Shown here: one piece after another, positions 42,998 through 44,757 of the stretch | How positions within the stretch are numbered: the stretch's first letter is position 1 | How the letters are laid out: each line of letters opens with the position of its first letter | Origin: Candidatus Goldiibacteriota bacterium | GTDB lineage: Bacteria; Oederibacteriota; JAAXVQ01 | Reading direction: 5' to 3' | DNA: 44,757 bases | NCBI GenBank assembly: GCA_020052235.1 | Contig: JAGVPM010000028.1 | Span: 1 to 44,757 of the forward strand | Notes under the pieces: generated by a model | What the model saw: the letters and a program-made list of their open reading frames with translations, nothing else | Told to the model about the DNA's origin: nothing | The model's database searches: none | Position numbers and translations under genes: made by a program

Positions 42998-44335
42998 TTA
43001 AATCGAAAGTTTATTATACTGTTTACGCGCGTCGTAAATCAGTTTGGTTACGACCATGGCCGTGAACAACGAGATCAACAAGCCCAAGCTCAACGTGACC
43101 GCGAATCCCTTAATGGGGCCGGTGCCGAACTGAAACAGCACGGCGGCCGTGATCAGCGTGGTTACGTGGGTGTCGATGATGGTCCACAAGGCTTTGCTGT
43201 AACCGGCGTCAATGGCCGCCCGGATGGTTTTCCCGGTATGCAGTTCTTCCCGGATGCGCTCCAAAATCAGCACGTTGGAATCCACCGACATGCCGATGGT
43301 TAAAATAATACCGGCAATACCCGGCATGGTCAGGGTCGCATGCAACAGCGCCAGGGCCGCCATCAGGAACAGGAAGTTCAACACCAACGCCAAATCGGCG
43401 ATCACGCCCGACGTGCGGTAATAGACGAGCATAAAAAACATAACCAGGGCAATCCCGACCAAAGCCGAAATTTCACCCTTGCGGATCGAATCCTTGCCCA
43501 ACGTCGGTCCGACTATATTTTTGCTGATGATTTTCACCGGCACGGGCAGAGCGCCCGCGCGCAGAACCAGCGCCAAATCCTTGGCCTCTTCCAGGGTAAA
43601 CTGGCCTTCAATGATCCCCTGCCCGCCGCCAATGCGCGATTTGATTACTGGTGCGGAGTAGATTTTCTTGTCCAACACGATGGCCAGCTTGCGGTTGATA
43701 TTATCCCCGGTCAGAATCCCGAAAATACGCCCGCCCTCGGGATCAAGTTTGAATCCGACAATCGGGCGGCCATAGCCGTCCATCTGAACTTTGGCGTCCA
43801 CCAAGTGGGCGCCGGTCATCAACTGCTTGGTTTCCACCATGAACAAGTCGCCGTCTTTGCCCTGGAGCACCTCGATATCCGCAGGCACCTTCCCCGTCAA
43901 CGTATTGCCATTGGCATCAGTCATGTCCGACAGGCGGTGCGTTTCATTCACTAATTTAAATTCCAGCAACGCGGTCTGACCCACGATTTTTACCGCGCGT
44001 TCAGGGTCGCGAATGCCCGGCAGCTGTATGACAATCCACTTTTCGCCTTCTTTTTGAATAATCGGCTCGGCCACGCCCAACGCATCCACACGGTTGCGCA
44101 GGATTTCCAACGCGCGGTCCACGGCTTCGCCCAACTTTAATTCCGGAGGCAGGTTGGTAGTATCCACTTCCAGCTTCAAGTGCATGCCGCCCTGCAAATC
44201 CAAGCCTAAATTAATTTTTCCTTTGGTGACCAATCCGCCCGATGCATCCCGCACATCATACGGAGGATATACCGCCCACAAACTTCCAATTACCAGTGCC
44301 ACCGTCAAGGCGGTGAGCCATTGGCGTAAACGCAT
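42998..44335 (-). CDS. secD: protein translocase subunit SecD
   Basis: A 445-residue inner-membrane protein. The N-terminal helix (about 5-23) is followed by GLDLQGGMHLKLEV, a periplasmic P1 domain, and five membrane helices with ILTIGMSVDSNVLILERIREELHTGKTIRAAIDAGYSKALWTIIDTHVTTLI, which includes the charged residues for proton coupling. It is somewhat shorter than the E. coli protein of 615, in line with many other bacteria. AGGGGG lies upstream of the ATG, and its promoter is at 44401-44429. Confidence 0.97.
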   Translation of the reverse strand: MRLRQWLTALTVALVIGSLWAVYPPYDVRDASGGLVTKGKINLGLDLQGGMHLKLEVDTTNLPPELKLGEAVDRALEILRNRVDALGVAEPIIQKEGEKWIVIQLPGIRDPERAVKIVGQTALLEFKLVNETHRLSDMTDANGNTLTGKVPADIEVLQGKDGDLFMVETKQLMTGAHLVDAKVQMDGYGRPIVGFKLDPEGGRIFGILTGDNINRKLAIVLDKKIYSAPVIKSRIGGGQGIIEGQFTLEEAKDLALVLRAGALPVPVKIISKNIVGPTLGKDSIRKGEISALVGIALVMFFMLVYYRTSGVIADLALVLNFLFLMAALALLHATLTMPGIAGIILTIGMSVDSNVLILERIREELHTGKTIRAAIDAGYSKALWTIIDTHVTTLITAAVLFQFGTGPIKGFAVTLSLGLLISLFTAMVVTKLIYDARKQYNKLSI

Positions 44336-44400
44336 AAAAAAACCCCCTTATTCCAAAAAATATTTGGTTGAAAAACCATAAAAAATAAACAGATTTCAGA

Positions 44401-44429
44401 ACTATACACCACGTTTTGGGACCTGTCAA
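44401..44429 (-). promoter_or_regulatory. sigma70-type promoter of secDF
   Basis: TTGACA (44424-44429) and TATAGT (44401-44406) on the minus strand with a 17-base spacer: a perfect -35 box and a five-of-six -10 box, 65 bases before the secD ATG. Confidence 0.85.
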
Positions 44430-44453
44430 TATTTTAAATTTTGGGTTCATTTT

Positions 44454-44757
44454 TTATTTTTTCCCCTGCTGCAATCCCAATGCAACTACCACATCCCGGT
44501 AATAACCCCGCCATGGCTCACCATATCTCAAAGCCACGACGGCATAATACTTTGCCGCCATTTCAAGCTGCCCTTCATATTCGTATGCAGTCCCGATATT
44601 CGCCAACACTTCCGCATGTTCAGGATATAACCGGTTGACTTTCAGCCAAATTTCGCGGGCCTCTGTATATTTTTGCATTTCAAAAAGTTGAATACCCTGA
44701 CCAACCAATTGTCCATATTTACTCTGATCCTTCGCTTCAACCAATTGCCGATTATGG
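44454..44757 (-). CDS. TPR-repeat protein (5' end cut by window edge)
   Basis: The frame is open to the right edge (first visible residues HNRQLVEAKDQ), so the start lies outside and about 100 C-terminal residues are seen. YGQLVGQGIQLFEMQKYTEAREIW and AEVLANIGTAYEYEGQLEMAAKYYAVVA are two TPR units; a short helix and basic tail (LGLQQGKK) end the protein. Its partner and role cannot be told from this part. It stops 25 bases before the secD promoter. Confidence 0.8.
   Translation of the reverse strand, partial: HNRQLVEAKDQSKYGQLVGQGIQLFEMQKYTEAREIWLKVNRLYPEHAEVLANIGTAYEYEGQLEMAAKYYAVVALRYGEPWRGYYRDVVVALGLQQGKK

Overview
The window is 44.8 kb of bacterial chromosome in which every gene I can support lies on the minus strand. 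The genes describe a Gram-negative cell with lipopolysaccharide: LpxA, LpxD, LpxI and a fused LpxC-FabZ, with BamA, a Skp/OmpH chaperone, a TamB-like protein, LolC/LolD and SecD/SecF. Next to them sits an McsA-McsB-ClpC arginine-phosphorylation set best known from Firmicutes. With the fused LpxC-FabZ and the many intergenic palindromes, this fits an uncultured lineage such as Candidatus Omnitrophota or a relative. That placement is an inference from gene content.

Layout, read in the direction of transcription (right to left). (1) 44.76-41.1 kb: a TPR protein cut by the window edge, then secD and secF behind a consensus sigma70-type promoter, a terminator, and a small lipoprotein. (2) 40.8-27.8 kb: lysS, lolC, lolD, mcsA, mcsB, clpC and a very large tamB, mostly with short gaps or overlaps. 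(3) 27.5-20.5 kb: an outer-membrane block, bamA-ompH-lpxD-lpxC/fabZ-lpxA-lpxI, with its own promoter. (4) 20.2-16.5 kb: smc behind a good promoter. (5) 16.4-9.2 kb: a five-gene operon bounded by a promoter and an intrinsic terminator. It encodes a PQQ-propeller lipoprotein, a HAMP transmembrane protein with a degenerate cyclase domain, a J-domain/TPR protein, an Hsp70 without its lid, and a GspE/PilB-type ATPase with altered conserved motifs. (6) 9.1-2.2 kb: recJ, citramalate synthase, queD, queE, an orphan 2-hydroxyacyl-CoA dehydratase-like protein, rph and an ITPase. (7) 2.1-0 kb: tRNA-Pro, a small coupled gene pair (DUF5674 plus a conserved hypothetical), tRNA-Arg, a terminator, a cluster of hairpins and a truncated DUF2924 gene typical of phage-like elements.

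The best candidate for an undescribed system is the operon in (5). Three of its five proteins carry domains that look repurposed: a pseudo-cyclase, a lidless Hsp70 with its own J-protein, and a secretion-type ATPase lacking usual arginines. The set includes an envelope lipoprotein and an inner-membrane sensor. I infer a chaperone-assisted, membrane-anchored assembly or signalling complex; its function is unknown. Other points of note are a McsB whose catalytic cysteine position holds phenylalanine, two tandem hairpin arrays, and at least eight different palindromic repeats in the intergenic gaps.
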